Assembly (NCBI GenBank): GCA_964016105.1
Contig: CAXHEX010000006.1
Coordinates: forward strand, 191,004-255,003
DNA: 64,000 nucleotides
Direction: 5' to 3'
Source of the DNA: Ketobacter sp964016105
GTDB lineage: Bacteria > Pseudomonadota > Gammaproteobacteria > Pseudomonadales > Ketobacteraceae
The notes under the pieces: generated by a model
The model's input: only the letters and a program-made list of their open reading frames with translations
Told to the model about the DNA's origin: nothing
Database searches by the model: none
Shown: in pieces, positions 44,708 through 53,127 of the stretch
How positions within the stretch are numbered: position 1 is the first letter of the stretch
How the letters are laid out: every line of letters starts with the position of its first letter
Translations under genes and position numbers: made by a program

Positions 44708-44713
44708 TATAAT
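44708..44713 (+). promoter_or_regulatory. Predicted -10 element of the second GGA-rich RNA
   Basis: A consensus TATAAT places the start near 44720. No good -35 lies 16-18 bases upstream (the region reads ATTTTT), which fits an activator-dependent promoter. Confidence 0.6.
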
Positions 44714-44719
44714 GCTCCC

Positions 44720-44884
44720 CCGAATTTGCGCTATTAATTTCCTTGGATATCGTATTATTAGTTCAAGGCAGGACGTCGTGTATGGAATGGTTAAGGATAA
44801 CCATCAAGGAAGACGAGCAGGATGCTCTGGGTAAGGAAATCCAAAAAGCGAGGTGGGGCGGTGTAAAAACCGCCCTTCTTTTTT
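44720..44884 (+). ncRNA. CsrB/RsmZ-like regulatory RNA, copy 2 (short form)
   Basis: About 165 bases with seven GGA triplets (44745, 44771, 44784, 44795, 44808, 44820, 44835). Two lie in ideal CsrA-site hairpins: ATGGTT-AAGGAT-AACCAT (44787-44804) and GAGC-AGGAT-GCTC (44815-44827). It ends at a strong terminator that shares the AAAAAGCGAGGTGGG lead-in with copy 1, so the two are probably duplicates that diverged in length. It converges on fdxA, whose stop is ten bases beyond. A short frame at 44743-44973 crosses the terminator and is not a gene. Confidence 0.82.
44856..44884. terminator. Terminator of the second GGA-rich RNA, probably also of fdxA
   Basis: GGGCGGT (44856-44862) pairs with ACCGCCC (44869-44875) around GTAAAA. 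TTCTTTTTT follows on the plus strand, and a T run (CGCTTTTT) follows on the minus strand, so it can serve both convergent transcripts. Confidence 0.9.
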
Positions 44885-44893
44885 GCGTTTTAA

Positions 44894-45217
44894 TTAGCGC
44901 TCAAGCTTGTCCAGCTTGCCTTCTACACCATCCCATTCTTCTGCATCGGGTAATGGGTCTTTCTTCTCAGTGATGTTGGGCCATACTTCCGCCAACTCGG
45001 CATTGAGGTCTGTAAACGCCTGTTGATCTTCAGGGACTTCGTCTTCCGAATAAATCGCGTTTGCAGGGCATTCTGGCTCGCAGAGGGCACAATCAATACA
45101 CTCGTCAGGGTGAATGACCAGGAAATTGGGACCTTCATAGAAGCAGTCTACGGGGCAAACTTCTACACAGTCGGTGTATTTGCACTTAATGCAGTTATCG
45201 GTAACAACAAAAGTCAT
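44894..45217 (-). CDS. fdxA: 7Fe-8S ferredoxin FdxA
   Basis: FdxA carries one [3Fe-4S] and one [4Fe-4S] cluster and transfers low-potential electrons. The 107-residue protein starts TFVVTDNCIKCKYTDCVEVC and continues with the second cluster motif CIDCALCEPECPANAI. The C-terminal extension (AEVWPNITEKKDPLPDAEEW) is typical of the Azotobacter FdI-like family. Gene order rpoS / RNA / fdxA / mutS is as in Pseudomonas. Confidence 0.97.
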   Translation of the reverse strand: MTFVVTDNCIKCKYTDCVEVCPVDCFYEGPNFLVIHPDECIDCALCEPECPANAIYSEDEVPEDQQAFTDLNAELAEVWPNITEKKDPLPDAEEWDGVEGKLDKLER

Positions 45218-45353
45218 GTACTTTTACTCTCTACAAAATTAGCCGCCGGGCAGTCTAATGCCTTCGGTGTTCTCAGGCAAGGGCCATTGGGGAATTGCTC
45301 TACATCCCGTCGCAAGTTAGCCGCTCTATGGCTGATTTTAGCCATTTGCCTTA

Positions 45354-47939
45354 TCAGGATTTCTCGGTCATTTCCTTTAGTTTGTACAGAAGATCCAGTG
45401 CCTGGCGGGCGTTGATACAATCAGGATCCAGTTTACTGATCATTTCCACGGCCGGATGGGGCGGGGAAGGTTCCACAAACAGGTCCGATTGCAAGGGTTG
45501 ATTCGCGCTTTCAAGTACCTGATTGTTCAGGTCCTGCTTTTCTAATTGATTGAGTTTACGCTTGGCGCTATTCACTACGGAGCTGGGCACCCCTGCCAGT
45601 TTGGCCACCTGCAGTCCGTAGCTTTGGTTGGCGGGTCCTTCCATCACCTTATGGAGAAACAGGATATTATCTCCCTGCTCTTTGGCGGAGAGGTGGACAT
45701 TGGCCACATTGGGCACTTGATCCGGTAGCTGGGTAAGCTCGAAGTAATGGGTTGCGAACAGGGTCAGCGCCTGAATTTTCACAGCCAGATGATTGGCGCA
45801 GGCCCAAGCCAGGGAAAGACCGTCAAAGGTGCTGGTGCCACGGCCAATTTCGTCCATTAGCACCAGGCTGCGGCGGCTGGCGTTATGCAAAATATTCGCA
45901 GTCTCGGTCATTTCCACCATAAAGGTGGAGCGACCACTGGCTAAATCATCTGATGAGCCAATGCGGGTAAAGATGCGATCCAGGGTGCCAATGCGGGCAC
46001 TGGTGGCGGGTACAAAACTGCCAATGTGAGCGAGCACAGCAATCAGGGCAACCTGGCGCATATAGGTGGACTTACCCCCCATGTTGGGACCGGTTATCAC
46101 CAGCATGCGGCGGTGGTTGTCCAGTTTCAGGTCATTGGCGATGAAGGCATGCTCCAGCACCTGCTCCACCACCGGGTGTCGACCTGCCTCGATATGAATG
46201 CCGGTTTCATTCTGCAGGGTGGGGCGAGACAGGGCCAAGCTGTCGGCTCTCTCCGCCAGACAGGTGAGCACGTCCAGTTCCGCCACCCCATTAAAACTAG
46301 CCTGAAGCTCGAACAGTGACTCAGATAACGTATCCAGCAATTGATCAAACAGCGCTTTTTCCCGGGATAAGGCGCGACTCTTGGCACTGAGGGCTTTGTC
46401 TTCAAAGGTTTTGAGTTCAGGGGTGATATAACGTTCGGCGTTTTTCAGGGTTTGCCGCCGTATATAGGCAGCAGGGGCCTGATCCGACTGAGCTTTGCTG
46501 ATTTCGATGTAGTAGCCATGAACGCGGTTGTAACCCACTTTGAGGGTGCTGATACCGGTGGTTTCCCGCTCCCTTTGTTCTAGGTCCAGCAGAAACTGTC
46601 CGGCGTTTTCACTGATACTGCGCAGCTCATCCAGTTCTTCGTCAAAGCCTTCGGCAATAACCCCACCATCGCGGATAAGCACCGGAGGGGTTTCAATAAT
46701 GGCCTTGGTTAGCAGCTGCGCCAGTTCAGGAAAAGTACCGATGGCTTTGCCCAGATTATGAATAACGTAGGCGTCCAATGCCTGTAAGGCTTGTTCTAAC
46801 GCAGGCAGAGCTACCAGGGCATCTCTCAAGCGCGATAAATCCCTTGGTCGTGCTGATTTCAGCGCCACCCGGGCAAGAATGCGTTCAATATCGCCAATTT
46901 GCTTAAGTACGCTCTGTACTGGCTCATATTGGTAATTTTCCAATAATGCCGCGATGCAATCTTGCCGCGTGTTTAGCTCGTTGCGGTCGCAAATGGGTCG
47001 ATGTAACCAGCGCCTCAACATGCGTCCGCCCATGGCGGTTTTGGTTTTGTCCATTACCCAGGCCAGGGTGTACTTGTCACTGCCGTGGATATTTTCTGTG
47101 AGCTCAAGGTTGCGGCGGGTGGCGGCGTCCAGTACCACGCAGTCGTTTTGGGTTTCCACAGCAATAGCGCGAATATGGGGGAGGGCGGCGCGCTGGGTTT
47201 CTTTGGCATACTGTAACAGGCAACCGGCGGCGGCTACGGCTAGGTCCATGTCTTCGCAGCCAAACCCTGCCAAGTCTTGGGTGTTAAATTGCTGCACCAG
47301 TGCTCTGCGAGCGGATTCGTGGTCAAAGTCCCAGCTGGGGCGGCTGCGTATGCCCCGTCTTCCCTGAACCTGTTTTAAACCGTGGCTTTCTTCTGCCACC
47401 AGAATTTCTGCCGGGTTGAGACGTCCCATCTCAGCCTGTAGAGCGCTGTCGCCAGACACTTCTGATACAAAAAAGCGGCCACTGGCAATATCCAGGTGAG
47501 CGATTCCGTAGCGGTCCTGTTGTTGGGCAATGGCACACAGCAGATTATCCTGATGTTCATCCAGTAACGCTTCGTCGCTGACCGTGCCAGGGGTTACCAC
47601 CCGGGTCACTTTTCTTTCTACCGGCCCCTTACTGGCTGCGGGGTCGCCAATCTGTTCGGCCACCGCCACGGATTCCCCCAGCTTTACCAGCCTGGCCAGG
47701 TAGTTTTCGGCCGCATGGTAGGGTACCCCCGCCATGGGAATCGGCTTGCCCGCAGATTGACCCCGTTTGGTCAGGGTGATGTCCAGCAGATCCGCTGCCT
47801 TTTGAGCATCATCAAAAAACAGTTCATAAAAATCCCCCATGCGGTAGAACACCAATTCATTGGGGTGATCGGCTTTGATGCGCAGGTATTGCTGCATCAT
47901 GGGGGTATGATTTTGTTCTTTTATAACGTCTTGATTCAT
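45354..47939 (-). CDS. mutS: DNA mismatch repair protein MutS
   Basis: MutS recognises mismatches and small loops and recruits MutL. The 861-residue protein has the mismatch-contact N-terminus with PMMQQYLRIKADHPNELVFY and GDFYELFFDDA. The connector, lever and clamp domains follow. The ATPase has Walker A ITGPNMGGKSTYMRQVALI, VEMTETANIL and Walker B LVLMDEIGRGTSTFDGLSLA. Normal length, no frameshift. It reads away from the accessory block to its right. Confidence 0.98.
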   Translation of the reverse strand: MNQDVIKEQNHTPMMQQYLRIKADHPNELVFYRMGDFYELFFDDAQKAADLLDITLTKRGQSAGKPIPMAGVPYHAAENYLARLVKLGESVAVAEQIGDPAASKGPVERKVTRVVTPGTVSDEALLDEHQDNLLCAIAQQQDRYGIAHLDIASGRFFVSEVSGDSALQAEMGRLNPAEILVAEESHGLKQVQGRRGIRSRPSWDFDHESARRALVQQFNTQDLAGFGCEDMDLAVAAAGCLLQYAKETQRAALPHIRAIAVETQNDCVVLDAATRRNLELTENIHGSDKYTLAWVMDKTKTAMGGRMLRRWLHRPICDRNELNTRQDCIAALLENYQYEPVQSVLKQIGDIERILARVALKSARPRDLSRLRDALVALPALEQALQALDAYVIHNLGKAIGTFPELAQLLTKAIIETPPVLIRDGGVIAEGFDEELDELRSISENAGQFLLDLEQRERETTGISTLKVGYNRVHGYYIEISKAQSDQAPAAYIRRQTLKNAERYITPELKTFEDKALSAKSRALSREKALFDQLLDTLSESLFELQASFNGVAELDVLTCLAERADSLALSRPTLQNETGIHIEAGRHPVVEQVLEHAFIANDLKLDNHRRMLVITGPNMGGKSTYMRQVALIAVLAHIGSFVPATSARIGTLDRIFTRIGSSDDLASGRSTFMVEMTETANILHNASRRSLVLMDEIGRGTSTFDGLSLAWACANHLAVKIQALTLFATHYFELTQLPDQVPNVANVHLSAKEQGDNILFLHKVMEGPANQSYGLQVAKLAGVPSSVVNSAKRKLNQLEKQDLNNQVLESANQPLQSDLFVEPSPPHPAVEMISKLDPDCINARQALDLLYKLKEMTEKS

Positions 47940-48061
47940 GCGCAGTTTTTAGTCAGGCGGGCTGGTCGGGATAAAGTCGTATTCTACAGGAAGAGTTCAT
48001 TGATGCCCAAGCAGGGATTCAATTATGAAAGGTCAAATTTGGAACATAATCTATCTGTACA

Positions 48062-48114
48062 TGGTCTTAAGCATAGCTTGTATGACGGTGTCATACAAGC
48101 TATGCTTAAGACCA
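48062..48114. repeat. Perfect 25-bp inverted repeat upstream of the toxin-antitoxin pair
   Basis: Bases 48062-48086 are the exact reverse complement of 48090-48114, separated only by GGT. The inner part is TATGAC-GGT-GTCATA, and the arms include CTTAAGCATAGCTTG. It ends 26 bases before the antitoxin ATG, where an autoregulatory operator for an RHH antitoxin would lie. It is much longer and more perfect than most such operators, so a transcript hairpin or a mobile-element relic are alternatives. Confidence 0.9.
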
Positions 48115-48140
48115 CTTCAAAGCGCAACCTGAGCTGAATT

Positions 48141-48404
48141 ATGAGAATTAATGCAAGGCTCGATGAGGAGCATAGTCGAAAGCTAGAGCACCTCAAAGAT
48201 GTCCACAACAAGAGCGTCTCTGACATTCTAAAGCAGGCTATTGATTTGCTATACGAGCAGAATACTTCTGTGCCCAAAAGGCAATTGTCAAGGTTGCTGG
48301 ATAGTGAGTTTATTGGCGTTGCAGAAGGGCCGGAAAGTCTGGCCAGTGATTACAAGCAAGAACTTAGGTCTGGCTTGGAAAAAAAATATGATTCTCGCGG
48401 ATAG
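48141..48404 (+). CDS. RHH-type antitoxin
   Basis: The 87-residue protein begins MRINARLDEEHSRKLEHLKD, followed by NKSVSDILKQAIDLLYEQ. This is a short beta strand and two helices of the ribbon-helix-helix fold used by CopG/VapB-type antitoxins. The acidic-basic C-terminus would wrap the toxin. It overlaps the PIN gene by 17 bases, so the pair is coupled. By analogy with known type II systems it would bind the inverted repeat just upstream and repress its own operon. Confidence 0.82.
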   Translation: MRINARLDEEHSRKLEHLKDVHNKSVSDILKQAIDLLYEQNTSVPKRQLSRLLDSEFIGVAEGPESLASDYKQELRSGLEKKYDSRG

Positions 48405-48807
48405 CGGTTACTGGTTAGCTTTGGCTAATAGAAGGGACCGATGGCACCTACGAGCAGTGGAGGTTACCGGCCAGTTAAATGATCGTTTAATAGTGACTTG
48501 GCCGGTGCTAACGGAAACTTGTCATTTGTTATTGTCCCAGTTGGGCACCCGTGCTCAGACACTATTCTTAGAGCAAGTGAGTCAGTGCTCGGATATCTTT
48601 TCCCTGCATTCTGGGCACATTGCAAAGCTACAGCTACTTATGAATCAATACGCAGACTTGCCCATGGATCTCGCGGATGCTTCTCTGGTGTTGGCAGCAG
48701 AGGAGATGGGTAGTGGCGACATCTTGTCCACAGACCAAAGAGATTTTCATACTTACCGTTGGAAAAACCGAAAGCCTTTTAGAAACCTTTTAATTGTAGA
48801 GGACTAA
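48388..48807 (+). CDS. PIN-domain toxin (VapC-like ribonuclease)
   Basis: The ATG at 48388 gives 139 residues starting MILADSGYWLALANRRDRWH. The PIN acidic set is in place: Asp5, Glu43 (PVLTETCHLL), Asp97 (DLADASLVLAAEE) and Asp116 (LSTDQRDF). PIN toxins are metal-dependent RNases, often cutting tRNA or rRNA. The frame stays open upstream, but that part overlaps the antitoxin and lacks PIN features. It is the distal gene of the pair, and its stop lies 22 bases before the stop of the converging kinase gene. Confidence 0.87.
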   Translation: MILADSGYWLALANRRDRWHLRAVEVTGQLNDRLIVTWPVLTETCHLLLSQLGTRAQTLFLEQVSQCSDIFSLHSGHIAKLQLLMNQYADLPMDLADASLVLAAEEMGSGDILSTDQRDFHTYRWKNRKPFRNLLIVED

Positions 48808-48828
48808 AATTTCGGTTCCATACATACC

Positions 48829-50808
48829 TCAGCTGATTTGTTGCACCAATAGCTGATTAAGGGACTCAAGGGACACAGGTTTCATCAGTGCGCCCGTTAT
48901 GTTTCCGCAATGAGCAGCGTTATTATCCACCTCAGAGCCGCTGACAATAACGAATTGAGTGGCAGGGCTGACTTCGCTGGCATACTCACACACTGAGTAA
49001 CCGCTGGCGCCACCCAGATCCAAATCCACCAGTGCTAAGTCGATTTGGTTGTCTCGTATCTCTTTCATCGCAGTTTCATGATTGTCTGCAGCACATACGT
49101 CAAAGCCCAGGGCTTCCACCAACATGGTCACAGCACGAAGCGTATCCCGGTGGTCATCCACAATAAGAATTTTTTCAATCTTCTTTTTTGATGGTGTATC
49201 TTCGCTGCTGCAATCTTTCAATTTTTCTTCGCTGACAGTCAGAAGTTGATACTCCAACATGGTGTAAAAAAACTTCGCATTTATAGGCTTGGAGAGATAA
49301 TCATTGAATCCCAGTTGAGAGCTTTGGGTGAAATCGTCTAGTTGCACGGCGGTGAGTGCCACAATGGGATGAGCGTAGGATTTCTCACGCAGAATTTGGG
49401 TGGCTTCAATCCCCCCCATGACGGGCATGTGCACATCCATCAATATCAAGTCATAGTGGCTATCCTGTGCTTGCTTTTGATCAATGGCAGTTAAGGCCTC
49501 CGATCCATTACTTGCGTACTGGACTTCGAGCCCTGCCGCTTCAGCCATGCTGCCAGCCAACCTTTGAATATCAGGCAGATCATCCACAATTAATATGGAG
49601 CCTTGTAGTTGAGGCACCATAACTTGCTCTTGTGTTTCTAACACAGTAGTCAGGCAGAAATTGATAAACTCACGGCCCTTGTTTGGGCCTGCATCGATAT
49701 CAAACGTAAAGCGGCTACCTTTACCCACTTCGCTTTGCAGACTAATTTTGCCGCCTAATCTTTGCACCAATTCACTGCTAATGGCCAAGCCCAGACCGGA
49801 ACCCGTTCGCCTGGAGACATTTTCGCTACTGGATCGAATGAAGGGTAAGAACACGGATTTTTGCTCTTCCATACCAATGCCAATACCAGTGTCTGCCACG
49901 GTAAATTCCAGCTGTCCTGGTGCAGAATCGTTTTGCTTAAAATTCACTAGCAACTCTATTCCTCCCTCATCGGTAAACTTCACGGCGTTCACCAATAGAT
50001 TCAACAATATCTGTCGCAATCGGGTGGGGTCAGTGTGTATGAATTTGGGTATTTTTGTGGTGGATTGAATGGAGAAATTCAGTTGCTTTTCGCCGGCTTG
50101 GGCACATATTAGCGAATGAATATCCGAGAGAAATAAATTTAAATCCACGTCCACCCGTTCAAACTTAAAGTCACCTGTCTCTATCTTTGAAAGATCGAGG
50201 ATATCATTTATCAGGCAAAGTAAATGGTCACCATTCCTTTCAATCACCCTGAGCTTTTCCAAGTGCTGGGGAGCGCTGATTTCCTGTTGAAGCAGTTCTG
50301 TAAAACCCAATACTGCGGTTAGGGGGGACCGAAGCTCATGACTCAAACGGGCCAAAAATTCGTTTTTTGCTTGGTTTTTTGCCTCAGCACGAATTCGTTC
50401 TACTCGCTCGTTTTCCATCCCCCGTCGGGCTACGGCATAACGAATTGCCCGACCCAGTAATTCTGCCGTTAGATCTTCTTTAACAAGAAAATCCACTGCC
50501 CCTGCGTTGGAGGCCGCTTGGTCAATGGCATCGTTCTGTACACCGGTGAGCAAAATCATGGGCCCGGAAAAGCCAGCTTTCTTGGCCTCGGCCATGAGCT
50601 GAATGCCGTTCTCAATGCCCAAACGGTAATCCACCAAACACAACTCGTGCTTATCTTCTACAAGATATTGTAAACCCTGCTCAAATGTGGGGGCCCAGTC
50701 CAGTGCGAAGCTATGGGCGGAAATGTCTGCTAGCAATGAGCGAATAATAAGAAAGTCATCTTCATCATCGTCAACTATCAGAATACTTAAGGGGGCAGGA
50801 TTACTCAT
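48829..50808 (-). CDS. Hybrid histidine kinase with three receiver domains
   Basis: The 659-residue soluble protein is REC-HisKA-HATPase-REC-REC. REC1 (about 1-125) starts SILIVDDDEDDFLIIRSLL and has phosphoacceptor Asp60 in LVDYRLG. HisKA has His157 in FLARLSHELRSPLTAVLGF. The ATPase N box is ILLNLLVNAVKFTDEGG and the G box is GSGLGLAISSELV. REC2 contains LILMDVHMPVMGG, and REC3 starts KILIVDDHRDTL with LALVDLDLGG. There is no sensor or membrane domain, so input probably arrives by phosphotransfer to REC1, for example from the phytochrome kinase. It is the last gene of a minus-strand cluster. Confidence 0.92.
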   Translation of the reverse strand: MSNPAPLSILIVDDDEDDFLIIRSLLADISAHSFALDWAPTFEQGLQYLVEDKHELCLVDYRLGIENGIQLMAEAKKAGFSGPMILLTGVQNDAIDQAASNAGAVDFLVKEDLTAELLGRAIRYAVARRGMENERVERIRAEAKNQAKNEFLARLSHELRSPLTAVLGFTELLQQEISAPQHLEKLRVIERNGDHLLCLINDILDLSKIETGDFKFERVDVDLNLFLSDIHSLICAQAGEKQLNFSIQSTTKIPKFIHTDPTRLRQILLNLLVNAVKFTDEGGIELLVNFKQNDSAPGQLEFTVADTGIGIGMEEQKSVFLPFIRSSSENVSRRTGSGLGLAISSELVQRLGGKISLQSEVGKGSRFTFDIDAGPNKGREFINFCLTTVLETQEQVMVPQLQGSILIVDDLPDIQRLAGSMAEAAGLEVQYASNGSEALTAIDQKQAQDSHYDLILMDVHMPVMGGIEATQILREKSYAHPIVALTAVQLDDFTQSSQLGFNDYLSKPINAKFFYTMLEYQLLTVSEEKLKDCSSEDTPSKKKIEKILIVDDHRDTLRAVTMLVEALGFDVCAADNHETAMKEIRDNQIDLALVDLDLGGASGYSVCEYASEVSPATQFVIVSGSEVDNNAAHCGNITGALMKPVSLESLNQLLVQQIS

Positions 50809-50828
50809 GCTAGATGCTATCCACGAAG

Positions 50829-51032
50829 TTAGCTGTCCAGCAGGGTTTGCAGGCGGTCAATTTTCTGAGAACAGGACTGGCATTCTTTGATGATGAGGGC
50901 ATATATATCAACCAGGCGCGCTGGATCAATTTTTTCTCCACCCACCAGCAGCTTACCCAGTTCTGCGTTGACCGATATGGAATTTAGGGGGTTGCGAATG
51001 TCGTGCAGTGTTTTAGCCACTTCAGCTTCCAT
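50829..51032 (-). CDS. 67-residue stand-alone HisKA-like protein
   Basis: The tiny protein contains an H-box, AKTLHDIRNPLNSISVNAEL, with His10. The rest is helical (IYALIIKECQSCSQKIDRLQ), so it looks like a HisKA dimerisation and phosphotransfer hairpin with no ATPase domain. It starts six bases after the NtrC-type regulator gene and ends 20 bases before the hybrid kinase gene, all on the same strand. It could be a phosphorelay intermediate, a decoy, or a degraded kinase. The good spacing and intact frame argue for a functional gene. Confidence 0.65.
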   Translation of the reverse strand: MEAEVAKTLHDIRNPLNSISVNAELGKLLVGGEKIDPARLVDIYALIIKECQSCSQKIDRLQTLLDS

Positions 51033-51038
51033 TCTCCA

Positions 51039-52379
51039 TCACTCCTCAATGTAATTGTTCAGCTTGTTGTACAACGTTTTCAGACTAATACCTAAGGTTT
51101 CGGCGGTCTTGGTTTTTTGCCCTTTGAAATGCTCAAGGGTTTTTTCAATTAATTCCCTTTCCACTTCGTTCACGGTTCTGCCCACGGCAATACCTGAATT
51201 GCTGACGGTTTCGGCATTTTTTCGGGAAAAAGGTGAGGCCAATTCGTCTGGCAAGCAAATAGTGTTGGTTGCTTTATCGGCCATAATGTAAGCTCGATGC
51301 AGAACGTGACGTAACTCCCTTACATTGCCTGGCCAATCGTAGGCCTGCAGGCGGGCCAGGCTTTCGTCGCTTGCCCCAATTTGCGTACCAAATTTGTCGT
51401 TGAAGTCCGCAAGGAAGTGCTGGACTAGCAAGCCAATATCATCTTTACGCTCCCTCAGCGGAGGGATCATTATTGGGAATACGGCCAAACGAAAGTACAG
51501 GTCTTCCCGCATGCATTCCGATTCAACGATATTAGATTCACTGCGATTGGTGGCGGAAATCACTCGGCAGGCAACATCCACTTGCCGAGTGGCGCCCAGT
51601 GCTTTTATTTTTCGAGTCTCAAGAGCCCGCAGTAGGTTAGGCTGCAAGTCCAGGGGCATTTCAGTTATCTCATCCAGGAACAACGTTCCATCCTGGGCCA
51701 GCTCGAACACGCCTGCTTTGCGGTTGGTGGCACCGGTAAAGGCACCTTTTTCATGGCCAAACAGCTCACTGCCAATTAGTTCTCGGTTGAACGCGCCACA
51801 GTTTGCGGCAACAAATGGCTTATCCGGGTTGGATGCATTGTGAATAGCCTGGGCGATCACTTCTTTACCAACCCCACTTTCTCCCATCAGCATGACGTTG
51901 GCACCGGTTCCCGATACACGCTCGATCATATCGTAAACTTGTTTCATCACCGGGGTTTCACCCACTAAGGTACCGAAGTGAAGGTCAATGCCCGAGGAGT
52001 CTTTTTGCTGTACCGGTGCAGTGGAAGCGATAAATTGCTTGAGTGAATCGAAATTAACAGGCTTAACGAAGTAAGACACGTTGGGGATTTGTAGATTCAT
52101 TCCAATGGACTTGATGGAAGAATGCCCTGTGACTAAGGCGATCCTTGTGTGGCTGCTTTCTCGGGACAGCGCATTAATCAGATCAAATCCGCTGCCATCA
52201 GGCAAAAACAAGTCAAATATAGCGTGGGAAAAGCGTTCGGTACTGATTAGGGCTTTTCCTGCCCCATAACTGGTGGCCGATTTGACCGAATGGCCCAGTA
52301 GTTCCAGAATTTCAGTTGTGGCTGCTACGAACGATGCGTCGTCATCCACTAATAATATCGTTGCCAAGGCACTCACCAT
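51039..52379 (-). CDS. Sigma-54-dependent response regulator (NtrC family)
   Basis: The 446-residue protein is REC (about 1-120, Asp56 in FDLFLPDGSG), AAA+ (about 140-370) and a Fis-type HTH. Walker A is GESGVGKEVIAQAI, the sigma-54 contact GAFTGA is present in GHEKGAFTGATNRKAGVFEL, and Walker B is GTLFLDEITEMPL. The C-terminal helix-turn-helix is KTAETLGISLKTLYNKLNNY. All residues needed for sigma-54 activation are kept. It heads the operon with the small HisKA-like protein and the hybrid kinase, which are likely its phosphate donors. Confidence 0.94.
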   Translation of the reverse strand: MVSALATILLVDDDASFVAATTEILELLGHSVKSATSYGAGKALISTERFSHAIFDLFLPDGSGFDLINALSRESSHTRIALVTGHSSIKSIGMNLQIPNVSYFVKPVNFDSLKQFIASTAPVQQKDSSGIDLHFGTLVGETPVMKQVYDMIERVSGTGANVMLMGESGVGKEVIAQAIHNASNPDKPFVAANCGAFNRELIGSELFGHEKGAFTGATNRKAGVFELAQDGTLFLDEITEMPLDLQPNLLRALETRKIKALGATRQVDVACRVISATNRSESNIVESECMREDLYFRLAVFPIMIPPLRERKDDIGLLVQHFLADFNDKFGTQIGASDESLARLQAYDWPGNVRELRHVLHRAYIMADKATNTICLPDELASPFSRKNAETVSNSGIAVGRTVNEVERELIEKTLEHFKGQKTKTAETLGISLKTLYNKLNNYIEE

Positions 52380-52677
52380 CGAAAAAGTAATTACTTATTT
52401 AGTTGTATTTTGGCCCTGGTTCTAACCGATTTTGTCTTAGGCTGCCAGTTGCAGCTTCCCCCTAGTACAGAATGGGTTCTAGGTACTAACGTTCACGTAC
52501 TTCAATGCTAAGGCCAAGCAACAAAGTAAGTCATTATCGTTTAAAGCAAAACATGCGCCAACTGGGATGGGCGTTTCACGCTACTTGTTAGGGAGCCTAT
52601 CACTCTATTTGGGAGGGTGAGCAGACTCATGGGAAGGTAGGTTTTACGTATTTTTGTAAAAGTTACCTGTGCCATGG
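52380..52677 (-). other. 298-base spacer between the NtrC-type and receiver genes
   Basis: No convincing gene. It must hold the promoter of the NtrC-type operon on the minus strand. A frame at 52541-52735 runs into the receiver gene out of phase and has no protein-like features. I found no sigma-54 (GG-N10-GC) promoter that I would defend. Confidence 0.5.
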
Positions 52678-53127
52678 CTATTCTCGGGGCGAGAGCACGG
52701 CAGTCTCCAGCCAGTACTGTTTTATGGTGCCGCATACTGCAACCAAAACATCGAAATTATTTGGTTTCGTGATATAGGAGTTACCACCACTCTCATAGGT
52801 TAAACGGATATCTTCTGTCTCGTTGGAGGTTGAGAAAACAATAACCGGGATATGTTTGAATTTTTTTCCCGTTTTTATGACCTGCAACGCCTGCCGCCCA
52901 TCGATTTTAGGCATGTTTAAGTCAAGCAATAGAATATCTGGCACATGGGCCATGTTTTCCAGAGCATTGATAAGCTCTTCGCCGTCGCTAACGAAAACCA
53001 GATTGTCATCAGAGAAACCATTTAAAGACATGGCATCCCGTATTAGAAGCTGATCATCTGGGTCGTCTTCTGCAATCATGACTTGTGGACAAAGCCTGGT
53101 TGGCTTTTGCGTTGCTGAAAATGTCAT
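52678..53127 (-). CDS. Single-domain response regulator, Rcp1/CheY-like
   Basis: The ATG at 53127 has AGAGG five bases upstream and gives 149 residues; a longer in-frame start has no ribosome site. The receiver core is MIAEDDPDDQLLIRDAM, with phosphoacceptor Asp69 in ILLLDLNMPKIDGRQAL and the switch and Lys in PVIVFSTSNE and YITKPNNF. The paired DD, the PNNF end and an extra C-terminal helix match the Rcp1 class that partners phytochrome kinases. It lies 1.1 kb from the bacteriophytochrome gene, separated by a divergent repressor gene. Confidence 0.9.
   Translation of the reverse strand: MTFSATQKPTRLCPQVMIAEDDPDDQLLIRDAMSLNGFSDDNLVFVSDGEELINALENMAHVPDILLLDLNMPKIDGRQALQVIKTGKKFKHIPVIVFSTSNETEDIRLTYESGGNSYITKPNNFDVLVAVCGTIKQYWLETAVLSPRE

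Noticed and set aside
44743..44973. 76-residue frame next to fdxA
   Set aside because: It spans the second GGA-rich RNA, crosses its terminator and runs antisense into fdxA. RNA features explain the DNA better.
52541..52735. 64-residue frame overlapping the Rcp-like gene end
   Set aside because: Out of phase with a well-supported gene, no ribosome site, no recognisable features.
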